NCBI GenBank assembly: GCA_016927855.1
Contig: JAFGLV010000070.1
Coordinates: 1-49,419, forward strand
Length of the DNA stretch: 49,419 bases
From: Sedimentisphaerales bacterium
Lineage (GTDB): Bacteria > Planctomycetota > Phycisphaerae > Sedimentisphaerales > Anaerobacaceae
Reading direction: 5' to 3'
Shown: positions 1-8,872 of the stretch, in pieces
How positions within the stretch are numbered: the stretch's first letter is position 1
Layout of the letters: each line of letters begins with the position of its first letter
The notes under the pieces: generated by a model
Database searches by the model: none
The model's input: only the letters and a program-made list of their open reading frames with translations
Told to the model about the DNA's origin: nothing
Made by a program: the position numbers and the translations under genes

Positions 1-97
1 ATGGCGGTCCGTTAAGGAGGCTGCCCCACTGGAAACCCTTGTTTCTGGCCCAGGAATCGGGGTCAGAACACCTGAGACGGCCTTAACGGACCGCCAT
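1..97. repeat. 17-bp perfect inverted repeat bounding a 97-bp stretch
   Basis: Bases 1-17 (ATGGCGGTCCGTTAAGG) are the exact reverse complement of bases 81-97. The 63 bases between the arms show no gene. It could be the end of an upstream transcription unit, or a small palindromic mobile repeat. There is no U-run, so a plain intrinsic terminator is less likely. The remaining sequence up to the first gene (98-238) shows nothing I can name. Confidence 0.6.
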
Positions 98-238
98 TCC
101 AAGGTATCCCCCGAATCGCAAGCTCCACGCGCAGAGGAAGCCGTTACCGACTTTGATGTGAGGAGAACGCACAGCTGCCTAGGCATTCGAAGGAGGACTG
201 TCACTGCATGAGTTTGAAGTGTTGCTGGAGGACATGAC

Positions 239-1645
239 ATGCATACTCAGGTGAGAGCGTTCTGGCGTGCAACATGGATTGCCTGGAAATCGGGCGCCCT
301 GTCCGAGATCTTCCCCGGACTGAAGCAAGTTGCCAGTGTTTCCTTCCTCTCCTTCCTCGATAGCTCAACGTCGGTGAGGGATCCTGCTTTGAAGTCCTTC
401 TTGAGCGATTTTGAACCACGCCGAGGTGAGTTTCTCATTGTCCATGAAGATGACACCAATAGCGATGCCTCATTCGTAATTACCAGCCAGCGTCTCTTCT
501 TGACAGAAGGCCGGGGTACCAGATACGCAGCCTTTGATCTGGATAATATAGCAGCATTTCACGCCAAAGGGATATGGTCAAGTACGATACAAGTGGTTGA
601 CGCGAGCGACAAGAAGCACACATTCAAGAAGCTGGAGGCCGTGCCAAAGCACCATGTTCTGCAATTCGCAATTGATCAGGCAAGACATGAAAACCCTTGG
701 CAAGATGTCGTTGCCCGATGCGAAGAGGCAGGACGCGAAAACGAGGTGAGAAAGGACAATCGGGACCTCGCGCCCATCCGCGAACATGCCGGTGCCCGGG
801 AGCCCAGCAATACCTGGATTTCGGCTTCCGGGAAGACCATATGTGACAGGTGCAGGGCACCGCTGCGACGCGTGCGGACCCTCGGACAGGCAACGGATCA
901 GATCATATGTATGCAGTGCGAACCTCCAAATGGCAAATGCCCTGTCTGCGGTGCTGCTCTTCGCACATCGCAAGCACAGCAGTGTTCGAAATGCAAATCT
1001 TCCTGGTATTACAGTGTAGATGGACTGCGTCTCGCCTCTCTGAAGAGTCATAGGCAACGCAGCAAGAACGAGATTGTTACAGGTGTCCTGGGGCTTGGCG
1101 TTTTTATCGGAGGACTTGTCCTTCTGCCTCTTTGGGCACTCCGCAACAAGGGGTTCCCTGTGAACGACGAGGGCCCACAACTCGTGCTGGAATCAGTTGG
1201 CCCACAAGGCTGGCAGTTTAGCATTCGGCATTCCACGGACACAGATGATGAACGAAGGCGGTTCATCGTGCAAATCATACCCGAGAAAGTGTACGATGCG
1301 TATGCGGCGAAATCGTTCTGGCACGTTCCACGCAAGCTCCGAAGACTCGTCAGTGAGCTTGATCATAACGCTGGTTACTATGCCCTCCCGAGACGGGAGT
1401 TTGAACAACTTAAGGTCGGGCGATACTATGCTCGAGTCGGGGGTTATATTGGATCGTCGTCTGGCTGGGCGTATTCGCTTTTGGGTGAATCGATCGACTA
1501 CAAGGAAGGCGTCCTATGCATGCCCTGGACGATAGTCAGTGGACACAAGCGAGAAACCGAAATCGAAAGGTACCGTACTGGACCTTTCATCGAGCTCGTC
1601 AAAGAAAATAGTAATCCAAGAGGCACCTTACTGATGTCGGAGTGA
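239..1645 (+). CDS. Hypothetical protein with PH-like domain, zinc ribbons and one membrane segment
   Basis: I do not recognise a named family for the whole 468-residue protein. Residues about 45-150 resemble a bacterial PH-like fold (beta-rich, with 'VITSQRLFLTEG' as in YokE/bPH domains). Residues about 200-265 carry four Cys-x2-Cys knuckles (CDRC, CMQC, CPVC, CSKC), that is, two zinc-ribbon-like modules. A hydrophobic segment at about 280-300 is probably a transmembrane helix. The remaining 165 residues would then lie on the other side of the membrane. The start is supported by GGAGG at 227-231, seven bases ahead of the ATG. The gene stands alone, with an inverted repeat upstream and a small minus-strand gene downstream. 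Codon use looks more AT-tolerant than in the neighbours, which could mean a recent arrival. Function unknown. Confidence 0.75.
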   Translation: MHTQVRAFWRATWIAWKSGALSEIFPGLKQVASVSFLSFLDSSTSVRDPALKSFLSDFEPRRGEFLIVHEDDTNSDASFVITSQRLFLTEGRGTRYAAFDLDNIAAFHAKGIWSSTIQVVDASDKKHTFKKLEAVPKHHVLQFAIDQARHENPWQDVVARCEEAGRENEVRKDNRDLAPIREHAGAREPSNTWISASGKTICDRCRAPLRRVRTLGQATDQIICMQCEPPNGKCPVCGAALRTSQAQQCSKCKSSWYYSVDGLRLASLKSHRQRSKNEIVTGVLGLGVFIGGLVLLPLWALRNKGFPVNDEGPQLVLESVGPQGWQFSIRHSTDTDDERRRFIVQIIPEKVYDAYAAKSFWHVPRKLRRLVSELDHNAGYYALPRREFEQLKVGRYYARVGGYIGSSSGWAYSLLGESIDYKEGVLCMPWTIVSGHKRETEIERYRTGPFIELVKENSNPRGTLLMSE

Positions 1646-1679
1646 TCTCCTGCAGGAATCCGAGCCTGGCCTGCCAGTG

Positions 1680-1895
1680 CTATGTGCTGGTTGCTCCTTC
1701 TCGTTCGTAGTCGGTGATCAAGGTGCAAACGGTCGGCGTGAGTTCCTCGGGGATTTGGATGAGCGCTAGATTCTCGCCCTCGAAGGCGGTTTCGTCCTCG
1801 GCCGCGGCCTCCTTAGCGTTCTGCCGCTCGCAATGGTCCATTAGTCGTCGGAGCCGATCTTCGTCCCATCCCGGAGGATATTTGCTATCTTCCAT
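1680..1895 (-). CDS. Small acidic hypothetical protein
   Basis: A 71-residue protein, rich in Glu and Asp, with no signal peptide or membrane segment and no family I recognise. It begins MEDSKYPPGWDEDRL. Two ATG codons are adjacent on the minus strand (1898 and 1895). AAGGGAG lies just upstream and fits the inner one better, so I placed the start at 1895. It is transcribed towards the end of the PH-like/zinc-ribbon gene. The length and the good ribosome binding site argue for a real gene, but no homology or context gives a role. Confidence 0.5.
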   Translation of the reverse strand: MEDSKYPPGWDEDRLRRLMDHCERQNAKEAAAEDETAFEGENLALIQIPEELTPTVCTLITDYEREGATST

Positions 1896-1982
1896 CATCT
1901 CCCTTCTTGTCCAATTGTCGCACGACTTCTACTCTATCACATCCGTTCGTACGAATAGAAATAAGCGGAAACGACATTTCTT

Positions 1983-2054
1983 GTCGTTCCTGCGGAGGCA
2001 GAAATCCAGAACCCGATCGACAAAGGGCTGGACCCATGCCTTCGCGGGGGTGAC
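1983..2054. repeat. Imperfect dispersed hairpin repeat
   Basis: Arms at 1983-2009 and 2028-2054 are imperfect reverse complements, with cores of the type CCTGCGGAGGCA and GCCTTCGCGG. The pattern resembles the widespread small palindromic repeats that read 'cctgcgaaggcaggaatcc' in many bacterial genomes. It lies in the 285-base gap between the small minus-strand gene and the peptidase gene. I see no gene in the rest of that gap. Confidence 0.5.
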
Positions 2055-2180
2055 AGAGTCGCGATCGCGTCGTTATGCTTACCCAATGTCAAGGAGGCTT
2101 GTCAGCGGGGCTTCGATCTGGTAGAAACGCCAACGGGGTGGTGCCAATGATTGCTGGTCTCTGATTCTTGGAGGTTTCGT

Positions 2181-3662
2181 ATGAAGCGGTTCGTTAGACT
2201 GGCGGCTGTGGTTGGCTTTGGGCTCGGGTTGTGCGCCGTGGGGGTGGCGCAGGAGACGGGGGTAAGCGAGGCGACGATTGAGCGGATTCGGGCGGAGTTT
2301 CAGATGGATGGCGCGACGCGGGCGATGCGCAATGCGCTGACCAATACCGACGTTCGCTCCATCGCGGAGAATCGGCAGATCGTCGCGGCCCACAACGACA
2401 AGTTCAGCCATAAGATCAAGACCACCGGGATCAGCAATCAGAAGAGCAGTGGGCGCTGCTGGATGTTCGCCGGGTTCAATACCATCAAACCGATCCTGAT
2501 GAACAAGCTCGATCTCGACAGCTTCGAGTTCTCGCACATCTACCTGCAGTTCTGGGACAAGATGGAAAAGGCCAACACGTTCCTGCAAACCATGATCGAC
2601 TTTCGCGAGCGGGACCTGATGGACCGCGAGGTGGTGTTCCTGCTGAAAGATCCGTGTCCCGACGGCGGGTACTGGGAGAACTTCGCGGACCTCGTCGCCA
2701 AGTACGGCGTCATCCCCAAAGAGGCAATGGCCGAGTCCGCCAGCAGCGAGAACACCGCGATGATGAACCGCATCCTCGCCCGCATTCTCCGCAAGGACGC
2801 GGTCGAGCTGCGCGACATCTACCAGGCCACCGGCTCGGTCAGACAGATGGAGCAGGCCAAGCAGCGCATGCTCGAAGAGATCTACCGCGTGCTCGTGCTG
2901 AACCTGGGTGAGCCGCCTGAGCAGTTCGCCTGGCGCTACAAGGTCAAGGACGCCAAGGACGAAAAGGACGAAAAAGAAACGGAGGCGGACGACGAAGACT
3001 CATCCGTCGGCGAGACGGATGAGAAGAAGGACGACTACGACGTGCAGCAGAAATGGAGCGAGCGGCGGATCTTCACACCGAAGTCGTTCTACGAGGAGTT
3101 CATCGGGATCGACCTGCGTGCGTACGTCAACTTGACCAATGACCCGATCCGGCCGCAAGGTGGGCACTACGAAATCCAGCTCACGCGGAACCTCTACGAC
3201 GGCCAGAACGCCAACTATGGGACCGTCAGTATCGAGACGCTCAAGGAGGTCGTGACGAAGGTCCTGCTCGACAACAAGGCGGTGTACTTCGCCGCCGACG
3301 TCTCGCCCGACCAGGACCGCGAGAAGGGGATCATGGCGCGCGACCTGTACGACTACGAGTCGATCTACGGGATCGAGATGGACCTGAACAAGACCGACCG
3401 CATCCTGTTCCGCGACAGCACGATCAATCACGGCATGGCCTTCGTCGGCGTCGATCTGGCCGAAGGCCAGCCGGTCAAGTGGTTGGTCGAGAACAGTTGG
3501 GGCTCGTCCAACGGTGACGGCGGTCTCTGGACCATGTACGACGACTGGTTCACCGACAACGTTTACAACGTGATCGTTCACAGCGATTACGTGCCGCGCG
3601 AGGTGCTGGCGATTCTGGCGCAGCCGGCGACGAAGCTGCCGGTCTGGGACCCGATGTGGTAG
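2181..3662 (+). CDS. Secreted C1B-family cysteine peptidase (aminopeptidase C / bleomycin hydrolase-like)
   Basis: A 493-residue papain-fold peptidase of the PepC/bleomycin hydrolase type. The catalytic triad is visible: Cys in GRCWMFAG (residues about 91-98), His in NHGMAFVGV (about 420) and Asn in VENSWG (about 443). Unlike the classical cytosolic hexameric enzyme, it opens with a signal peptide (MKRFVRLAAVVGFGLGLCAV...AQ), so it should act in the periplasm or outside. Residues about 255-285 form a highly charged Lys/Asp/Glu stretch that interrupts the fold as a probable surface loop. The start at 2181 is chosen over an in-frame upstream start because GGAGG sits at 2170-2174 and the signal peptide begins there. 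Probably co-transcribed with the metallopeptidase 17 bases downstream. Confidence 0.85.
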   Translation: MKRFVRLAAVVGFGLGLCAVGVAQETGVSEATIERIRAEFQMDGATRAMRNALTNTDVRSIAENRQIVAAHNDKFSHKIKTTGISNQKSSGRCWMFAGFNTIKPILMNKLDLDSFEFSHIYLQFWDKMEKANTFLQTMIDFRERDLMDREVVFLLKDPCPDGGYWENFADLVAKYGVIPKEAMAESASSENTAMMNRILARILRKDAVELRDIYQATGSVRQMEQAKQRMLEEIYRVLVLNLGEPPEQFAWRYKVKDAKDEKDEKETEADDEDSSVGETDEKKDDYDVQQKWSERRIFTPKSFYEEFIGIDLRAYVNLTNDPIRPQGGHYEIQLTRNLYDGQNANYGTVSIETLKEVVTKVLLDNKAVYFAADVSPDQDREKGIMARDLYDYESIYGIEMDLNKTDRILFRDSTINHGMAFVGVDLAEGQPVKWLVENSWGSSNGDGGLWTMYDDWFTDNVYNVIVHSDYVPREVLAILAQPATKLPVWDPMW

Positions 3663-3679
3663 CGGGAGGCGAGTGAGTC

Positions 3680-4225
3680 TTGAATCGAGTCGTAGCGACG
3701 TGGGAGATTGCGGAAATCGGGCCCGTCGACGTGGCGGTCTCGGACCGGGCCAGGTACGCGCGGATTTCGATTCGCCGGGACGGAGCGGTCAAGCTCATCC
3801 TGCCCAAGCGCGTGCCGCTGGAGCAGGGTCGGCAGTTTCTCGATGCGGGACGCGCGTGGATCCAGAAGCACCTGCGGAAGTGTCGTGCCGCGCCGCCGGC
3901 GCTGGGTCTGGACCGTTATGGCGCGAGCAAGCTGCTGAGCGCGCGGTTGAAGGAGCTGGCGACGGCGCACGGCTTCACCTACAACCAGGTGTTCGTCAAG
4001 AGCCAGAAGACGCTGTGGGGCAGTTGCTCATCGCGGAACAACATCAACCTGAACGTGAACCTCGTACGGCTGCCCGACGAGCTGCGCGACTATGTCCTCG
4101 TACACGAGCTGGTCCACACGCGCCACAGGCACCACGGTCCGGCCTTCTGGAAAGCGCTCGACGCCATCGTCGGCGACAGTAAGGCCCTGCGGCGAAAGCT
4201 GCGCCGCTACCGTCCGACCTCCTGA
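3680..4225 (+). CDS. YgjP-like / SprT-type zinc metallopeptidase domain protein (DUF45)
   Basis: A 181-residue protein of the M48-like YgjP family. The zinc motif HELVHTRHRHHGPAFW is at residues about 142-157 (HExxH plus a downstream His). The family hallmark KTLWGSCSSRNNINLN precedes it. The length is a little short of the usual 230-240 residues, mainly at the N-terminus. The start is TTG, 17 bases after the peptidase stop, with GGGAGGCGAG upstream. Cytosolic by sequence, with no signal peptide. The substrate of this family is not firmly established. Co-transcription with the upstream cysteine peptidase is likely. Confidence 0.8.
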   Translation: MNRVVATWEIAEIGPVDVAVSDRARYARISIRRDGAVKLILPKRVPLEQGRQFLDAGRAWIQKHLRKCRAAPPALGLDRYGASKLLSARLKELATAHGFTYNQVFVKSQKTLWGSCSSRNNINLNVNLVRLPDELRDYVLVHELVHTRHRHHGPAFWKALDAIVGDSKALRRKLRRYRPTS

Positions 4226-4277
4226 CGCGCCTGTGGAGCGCGGCGCCCCTTCCGCCGGCAGGAATCGCAAGGAAAGA

Positions 4278-4305
4278 TTGCGGACAGCGAGAGTGCTGGT
4301 AGAAT
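4278..4305 (+). promoter_or_regulatory. Possible sigma-70 promoter for the mla operon
   Basis: TTGCGG at 4278-4283 and TAGAAT at 4300-4305 are separated by 16 bases, 36 bases before the MlaE start. The -35 match is only moderate. Confidence 0.35.
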
Positions 4306-4340
4306 GGCCTGCCGGCAGGAATGGTTGGACGGAAGGTGTC

Positions 4341-5474
4341 ATGGACGACGAAGGCAAAGCCAGCTTCGATTTTCGGCTGGAAGGCGACGCGGCGGCGCGG
4401 CTTGTGCTCGGGGGCCGGCTGGACCGGAACGCCGTCGCGGCGATCTGGCCGGAAGCGACGAGCAAACTGCGCCGCAGCCGGGTCCAGCAGGCGGTCGTGC
4501 AGGCCGGCGATGTCACGTACTGCGATGGCGCCGGCATCGCGTTGCTGGTGGAGCTGAAGCGTATCCAGGCCGCGCGCGGCGGACACATTCAGGTCGAGGG
4601 TCTGGCAGATCGCTTCGGCCAGTTGATGACGCTGTTCGAGACGGACCACCTCACGAAGCCTCCCAAGGGTCCCGGTCTGGCCAACCGGTTCGTGCATGAC
4701 GTCGGTCGTCAGGCCATCGAGGCGGCGCGTAGCTGCGTCGAGTTGACGAGCTTTGTGGGTGAGATCGTCGCGAAACTGTTGAAGACGGCGCTACGCCCCC
4801 ATTCGCTGCGCTGGAGGGACACGTTCGTGATCGCCGAGAAGGCCGGCGCGAATGCCGTCGCTATCACAGCCCTCCTGGGGTTTCTTATCGGACTGATCCT
4901 GGCTTTCCAGTCGGCGGTCGCAATGCGCAAGTTCGGCGCGGAGGTCTTCGTGGCAGACCTCGTCGTCATCTCGCTGTTTCGCGAGCTGGGTCCGCTGATC
5001 ACGGCGTTCATCCTGGCCAGCCGCAGCGGCTCGGCCTTCGCGGCCGAACTGGGGACGATGAAGGTCAATGAGGAGGTCGACGCGCTCGTGACGATGGGCC
5101 TGGACCCGGTGTCGTTTCTCGTTCTGCCTCGGACGGTAGCGGCGATCTGTGCGATACCGTTGTTGACCGTCTTCAATGAATTCTTCGGGCTGGTCGGCTG
5201 CGCCCTGGTGCTGCGCTGGATGGACATCCCGCTGGCGACCTTCTTCGAGCGGATCAAGGAAGCGGCGACGCTCACCGACTTCTTCGGTGGTCTGGTCAAG
5301 ACCTTCGTGTTCGGGGCGCTGATCGCCGGCATCGGCTGCCTGCGCGGCCTTCAGACCCGCACCGGCCCCAGCGCCGTCGGTGATTCCGCTACGCGCGCCG
5401 TCGTCAGCGGTATCGTCGCGATTGTCGTAGCCGACGGAGTGTTTGCCGTCGTGTACTATTTCCTAGGAATATAG
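4341..5474 (+). CDS. mlaE: STAS domain-MlaE family lipid ABC transporter permease fusion
   Basis: A 377-residue inner-membrane permease of the Mla (phospholipid/lipid trafficking) type. Residues 1 to about 110 form a STAS domain, the role played by the separate MlaB protein in E. coli. Residues about 130-377 are the MlaE permease domain with about five hydrophobic helices and the conserved FRELGPLITAFILASRSGSAFAAE-type stretch around residue 215. An in-frame extension upstream overlaps the previous gene. I chose the ATG at 4341 because GGAAGG lies directly before it and the STAS fold starts there. It is the first gene of the operon mlaE-mlaF-mlaD-auxiliary lipoprotein, although a 180-base repeat element separates it from mlaF. 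Confidence 0.88.
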   Translation: MDDEGKASFDFRLEGDAAARLVLGGRLDRNAVAAIWPEATSKLRRSRVQQAVVQAGDVTYCDGAGIALLVELKRIQAARGGHIQVEGLADRFGQLMTLFETDHLTKPPKGPGLANRFVHDVGRQAIEAARSCVELTSFVGEIVAKLLKTALRPHSLRWRDTFVIAEKAGANAVAITALLGFLIGLILAFQSAVAMRKFGAEVFVADLVVISLFRELGPLITAFILASRSGSAFAAELGTMKVNEEVDALVTMGLDPVSFLVLPRTVAAICAIPLLTVFNEFFGLVGCALVLRWMDIPLATFFERIKEAATLTDFFGGLVKTFVFGALIAGIGCLRGLQTRTGPSAVGDSATRAVVSGIVAIVVADGVFAVVYYFLGI

Positions 5475-5486
5475 AACCAAATCGGA

Positions 5487-5636
5487 AATGCGAATGTCGA
5501 AATCCAAAACAAATCCAAAGGACCCAAATTCAAATGACAGAAACGCCGTCGCTCATCGGAGGGTCCGTTTTGGACATTGGGGTTTTGGTCCTTCGTGCTT
5601 GTTTCGGATTTCGGATTTCGATACTCGTGTTTCTCG
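5487..5636. repeat. Heptamer-built inverted repeat element, copy 1 (before mlaF)
   Basis: About 150 bases with long imperfect inverted arms (roughly 5491-5550 and 5570-5630). The right arm has a clear 7-base period: TTTCGGA at 5602 and 5609, TTTCGAT at 5616, ACTCGTG at 5623. The left arm carries the complementary AAATCC/AATGTCG units. The left arm aligns base by base with the element before glnN (40797-40951), so these are two copies of one dispersed family. It ends about 20 bases before the mlaF start and fills the whole gap inside the operon. Confidence 0.75.
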
Positions 5637-5655
5637 TGCAGGTGGCGAGTTCTGA

Positions 5656-6423
5656 ATGGCAGATCGACCGATCATCGAAGTGAAGGACCTCACCGCCGGC
5701 TACGGCGACACGGTGATCCTCGAGGACGTCAACTTTGAGGTCCGCACGGGCGAGGTCTTCGCGATCCTGGGCGGGTCGGGCTGTGGCAAGAGCACGTTGC
5801 TCAAGCACCTCATCGGGCTGCGCCGGCCGGTGCAGGGGTCGGTCCTGATCGACGGCACCGACATCATCACGGCCGACGGCGCCGAGCGGCTGGCGTTGCT
5901 CAAGAAGATCGGCGTCTCCTATCAGAGCGGTGCGCTGTTCGGCTCGATGGACCTGCTGGAGAACGTCACGCTCGCGCTGGAGGAGCTGACGGATCTGCCG
6001 GCTGACGCCATTGAAGCGATCGCGCAGATGAAGCTCAAGGCGGTAGGCCTGCAGGACGCGGCCTACAAGATGCCCTCGGAACTGAGCGGTGGGATGCGTA
6101 AACGCGCTGCCATCGCGCGGGCGCTGGCGCTGGATCCGGAGATTCTATTTCTTGACGAGCCGTCGGCGGGTCTCGACCCGGTCACGGCGGTGCAGCTCGA
6201 CAGGCTGATCCTGGAGCTGTCGGAGAGCCTGGAGATCACATCGGTGCTGGTGACGCATGAATTGCCGAGTATCTTCGCTGTGGCCGACCGGGTGATCATG
6301 CTCGACAAGGAGGCGAGGGCCGTCATCGCCGCCGGTACGCCGCAGGAGCTGCGCGACCACAGCGACATTCCGGCGGTGCGCCAGTTCTTCAACCGCCAGG
6401 CGCCGGATGACGCAAAAGGCTAG
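5656..6423 (+). CDS. mlaF: MlaF-family lipid transport ABC ATPase
   Basis: A 255-residue cytoplasmic ATPase that powers the MlaE permease. Walker A is GGSGCGKST (residues about 39-47). The ABC signature is LSGGMRKRAAIARAL (about 142-156), a form typical of MlaF. Walker B is EILFLDEP and a switch His is present in VTHE. The length is normal. The weak upstream GGTGGCGAG and the dispersed repeat in front leave regulation unclear, but gene order puts it in the mla operon. Confidence 0.9.
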   Translation: MADRPIIEVKDLTAGYGDTVILEDVNFEVRTGEVFAILGGSGCGKSTLLKHLIGLRRPVQGSVLIDGTDIITADGAERLALLKKIGVSYQSGALFGSMDLLENVTLALEELTDLPADAIEAIAQMKLKAVGLQDAAYKMPSELSGGMRKRAAIARALALDPEILFLDEPSAGLDPVTAVQLDRLILELSESLEITSVLVTHELPSIFAVADRVIMLDKEARAVIAAGTPQELRDHSDIPAVRQFFNRQAPDDAKG

Positions 6424-6475
6424 GGCAGGGGACTTTCGTGATGGACCGGGACCTTTCAGATCGTAGGTGGATGCC

Positions 6476-7693
6476 ATGAGCACAAAGCCGCATTACTTCA
6501 GGATCGGCCTGTTCGTCATTCTGGCGACCCTGTTGATCGTGGTCGCTGTCGTGACGTTCGGGGCCGGTCTGCTCGCCCAGAATCGGATGTACTTCGAGAC
6601 CTATTTCAACGAGTCCATCACCGGCCTGAGCACCGGCTCGCCCGTCGAATTCCGTGGCGTTCGCATCGGACAGGTCGAGAAGATCGGGTTCGTCGGCAGC
6701 GAGTATGACCTGAAACAGGACCCGAACACCCTCTCCAAGTTCGGGCAGTACGTGCGCGTCGTCTGCTCGGTAGCTCGTGCGAGTCTGCCTGAGTTTGAGC
6801 AGGACCAGGCGGACGCCATGCTCGGCCAGATGATCGTGCAGGGCCTCAGGGCACGGGTCAGCTCGAACATCCTTACCGGCCAGGCCTTTCTGGAAGCCGA
6901 CTATCTCGATCCGAACCGTTTTCCCATCATGCCGGTCGCCTGGCAGCCGAAGTACTCGTACATCCCTTCGGCGCCCAGCCAGTTGAGTACGATCAAGGAC
7001 TCGATCGACAAGATTCTCTTCCGCCTGCAGGAAATCGACGTCGGCAACTTGGTCGCCACGCTGGAGCAGGTACTCAAATCGCTCGACCAGGCCGTGGTGG
7101 ACGCCGATTTGGCCAGAGTTAGCGGGGAGGCCAAGGCCCTGCTGCAAGAGACGCGACAGAAAGTGGCGGCGCTCGACACCGAGAGCATCAACGACCTGAC
7201 CCAGACGCTGCTGGTCTCGCTCAATCGGACGGTGACGGATGCCAACGTCCCCGCCCTCAGCGCCGACGCGCAGAGCCTGCTGGCCGAGGCGCGCCAAACG
7301 CTGCAGGCGCTGGAGGCCGAGCGCATCAGCCGGGCCGCGCAGGATCTGCTGGCCTCGTTGGATCGCGCCGTCGCCGACGCCAACATGCCGGCGCTGAGCC
7401 GCGAGACGCGCCACCTTATCGCGGCGTTGCACGAGGATGCCGATCATCTCAAGACGCTACTGATTACTCCGGATACGAAGATGGCGAACTTACCCGAAGT
7501 GCTCGACCGGCTCGACAGGGCGCTGGCCCACCTCGATGCGCTCATCGTCGGCCGGCGCCCCGAGGTCGAGATCATACTGGACAACTTCAGAGACGTTTCC
7601 GACGACCTCAAGGAGCTGACGGAGAGCTTGAAAGAGCGTCCGTCGGAACTGCTGTTCAGCAAACCGCCCGCCAGATCGGAGATGTTGAAATGA
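6476..7693 (+). CDS. mlaD: MlaD-like MCE domain protein
   Basis: A 405-residue substrate-binding component of the lipid transporter. One N-terminal transmembrane helix (residues about 8-30) anchors it in the inner membrane. An MCE domain follows (about 37-120; 'GLSTGSPVEFRGVRIGQVEKI'). A long helical C-terminal region (about 170-400) with repeats of the type 'LLxxxRQTLxALExERI' is probably a coiled coil that could bridge the periplasm. It is much longer than E. coli MlaD (about 180 residues) and closer to PqiB/YebT-like or actinobacterial Mce proteins in size. The GTG at 6467 is possible, but AGGTGG just ahead of the ATG at 6476 favours the latter. The stop overlaps the next start by four bases (ATGA). 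Confidence 0.88.
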   Translation: MSTKPHYFRIGLFVILATLLIVVAVVTFGAGLLAQNRMYFETYFNESITGLSTGSPVEFRGVRIGQVEKIGFVGSEYDLKQDPNTLSKFGQYVRVVCSVARASLPEFEQDQADAMLGQMIVQGLRARVSSNILTGQAFLEADYLDPNRFPIMPVAWQPKYSYIPSAPSQLSTIKDSIDKILFRLQEIDVGNLVATLEQVLKSLDQAVVDADLARVSGEAKALLQETRQKVAALDTESINDLTQTLLVSLNRTVTDANVPALSADAQSLLAEARQTLQALEAERISRAAQDLLASLDRAVADANMPALSRETRHLIAALHEDADHLKTLLITPDTKMANLPEVLDRLDRALAHLDALIVGRRPEVEIILDNFRDVSDDLKELTESLKERPSELLFSKPPARSEMLK

Positions 7694-8322
7694 CCCGCCC
7701 TACACCCGCGACGTCCGCTTTGACTTGGAGCTGTACCGTTTTGACGCTTCTGGTATTAGGCTGTGCCCAGCCGGCGCCGAGTGGCAGCGATTACCTTCTC
7801 GCCGCGGTCCGGCGGGGCGCGCCGGCGACGGCAAGTGGCGAAGCGATCCTGGAGGTGCGTCGTTTCAGCATCGACGCGGAGTTCGCCAACCGGGGACTGG
7901 TCTACCGCACAGGAGACTTCAAGTACGAGACGGATGCCTATCGCGAATTCCTCATCTCGCCGGCGCAGATGCTTACGGAACGAACGCGCGACTGGTTGTC
8001 GCGTTCGGGCTTATTCGAGCAGGTCGTGGTCCCCGGCAGCCGTCTCCAGGCCACGCACACGTTGGAGGGCAACGTTCTGGCGCTCTACGGCGATCTGCGT
8101 GACGCGTCCGCGCGTGCGGCGGTCATGGAGCTGCGTTGTTTTCTGCTGGCGGACGAGGGCGCGCCCCAGCGCGTCCTCCTGGCGCGCGACTACAAAAGCG
8201 TCAAGCCATTGCAGGCTGACAGCGCCGAAGCGTTGGTCGAAGCGCTCGACGAGTGCCTGGTGGAGATTCTGACGAACCTGGAGAACGACCTGGGGCAGTT
8301 GTCTCTGGCGTCTCCTCCTTGA
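7690..8322 (+). CDS. ABC-type transport auxiliary lipoprotein (PqiC/ABC_trans_aux family)
   Basis: A 210-residue predicted lipoprotein. The signal peptide ends in a lipobox LLVLGC (Cys about 25). The mature part matches the auxiliary lipoprotein family that accompanies MCE transporters (PqiC, PF03886-like), with the typical 'LEVRRFSIDAEFANRGLVYR' start of the domain and a C-terminal EALDECLVEIL helix. It overlaps mlaD by four bases, which indicates translational coupling. It probably sits on the inner face of the outer membrane and completes the lipid path. Confidence 0.82.
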   Translation: MTRPTPATSALTWSCTVLTLLVLGCAQPAPSGSDYLLAAVRRGAPATASGEAILEVRRFSIDAEFANRGLVYRTGDFKYETDAYREFLISPAQMLTERTRDWLSRSGLFEQVVVPGSRLQATHTLEGNVLALYGDLRDASARAAVMELRCFLLADEGAPQRVLLARDYKSVKPLQADSAEALVEALDECLVEILTNLENDLGQLSLASPP

Positions 8323-8342
8323 ATCGGCGGTCCCGATCGTGG

Positions 8343-8843
8343 CTAGAACTGACCTTCGACGTAGTCATCGAAGTGGTACATCTCCGCATTCTCCAGGAAA
8401 GTCTCCGGCCGGGCCACGAAGTCCCCGATCCGCTCCACCAGCAGCAGGTGCTTGTTCTCTTCTTCCGCCAACTTCTTGAAGATGTCTTTCTGGCCGGCAT
8501 CGCCGACTTCCTCGGCCTTCTGGAGGTAGTACTTCTTGCTTTCCTTCTCGATGTCACAAGCCTTGTGGTAAAGGTCTGCTTCGCTGACATCGAAATCGAA
8601 TTTGTCCGCCGCCTCCCGCATCTTCGCGAAGATCTTCGCGGCGTTCGCCAGCACCGGGGTATCGGTCAACCGGACCGGCGTCCTGGCTTTCATCTGTTTG
8701 ACGACCTCGTAGTGCTTGGCCTCCTCGCCGGCTAGCATGGTCAAGATGCTTCTCAATCCCGGATTGCTGGTCCGCTCCGCCAGGTCGCGATAGTAGTACT
8801 CGGCGTACCTTTCCTTTTCCATCGCAAACTTGAATATGTCCAT
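8343..8843 (-). CDS. Rubrerythrin-type ferritin-like di-iron protein (no rubredoxin domain)
   Basis: A 166-residue four-helix-bundle protein. The di-iron ligand pattern of rubrerythrins is visible: Glu in EKERYAEYYY (residues 9-18), EEAKHYE (about 40-46), and the second pair in CDIEKESKKYY and EEENKHLLLVE (about 125-137). The C-terminal rubredoxin CxxC domain of full rubrerythrin is missing. Proteins of this type remove peroxide or store iron in anaerobes. AAAGGGAGG lies just ahead of the start. It is divergent from the second ferritin-like gene, with which it shares a 260-base promoter region. Confidence 0.85.
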   Translation of the reverse strand: MDIFKFAMEKERYAEYYYRDLAERTSNPGLRSILTMLAGEEAKHYEVVKQMKARTPVRLTDTPVLANAAKIFAKMREAADKFDFDVSEADLYHKACDIEKESKKYYLQKAEEVGDAGQKDIFKKLAEEENKHLLLVERIGDFVARPETFLENAEMYHFDDYVEGQF

Positions 8844-8872
8844 AAGCCTCCCTTTCGTGTGCCCACCTTGAT

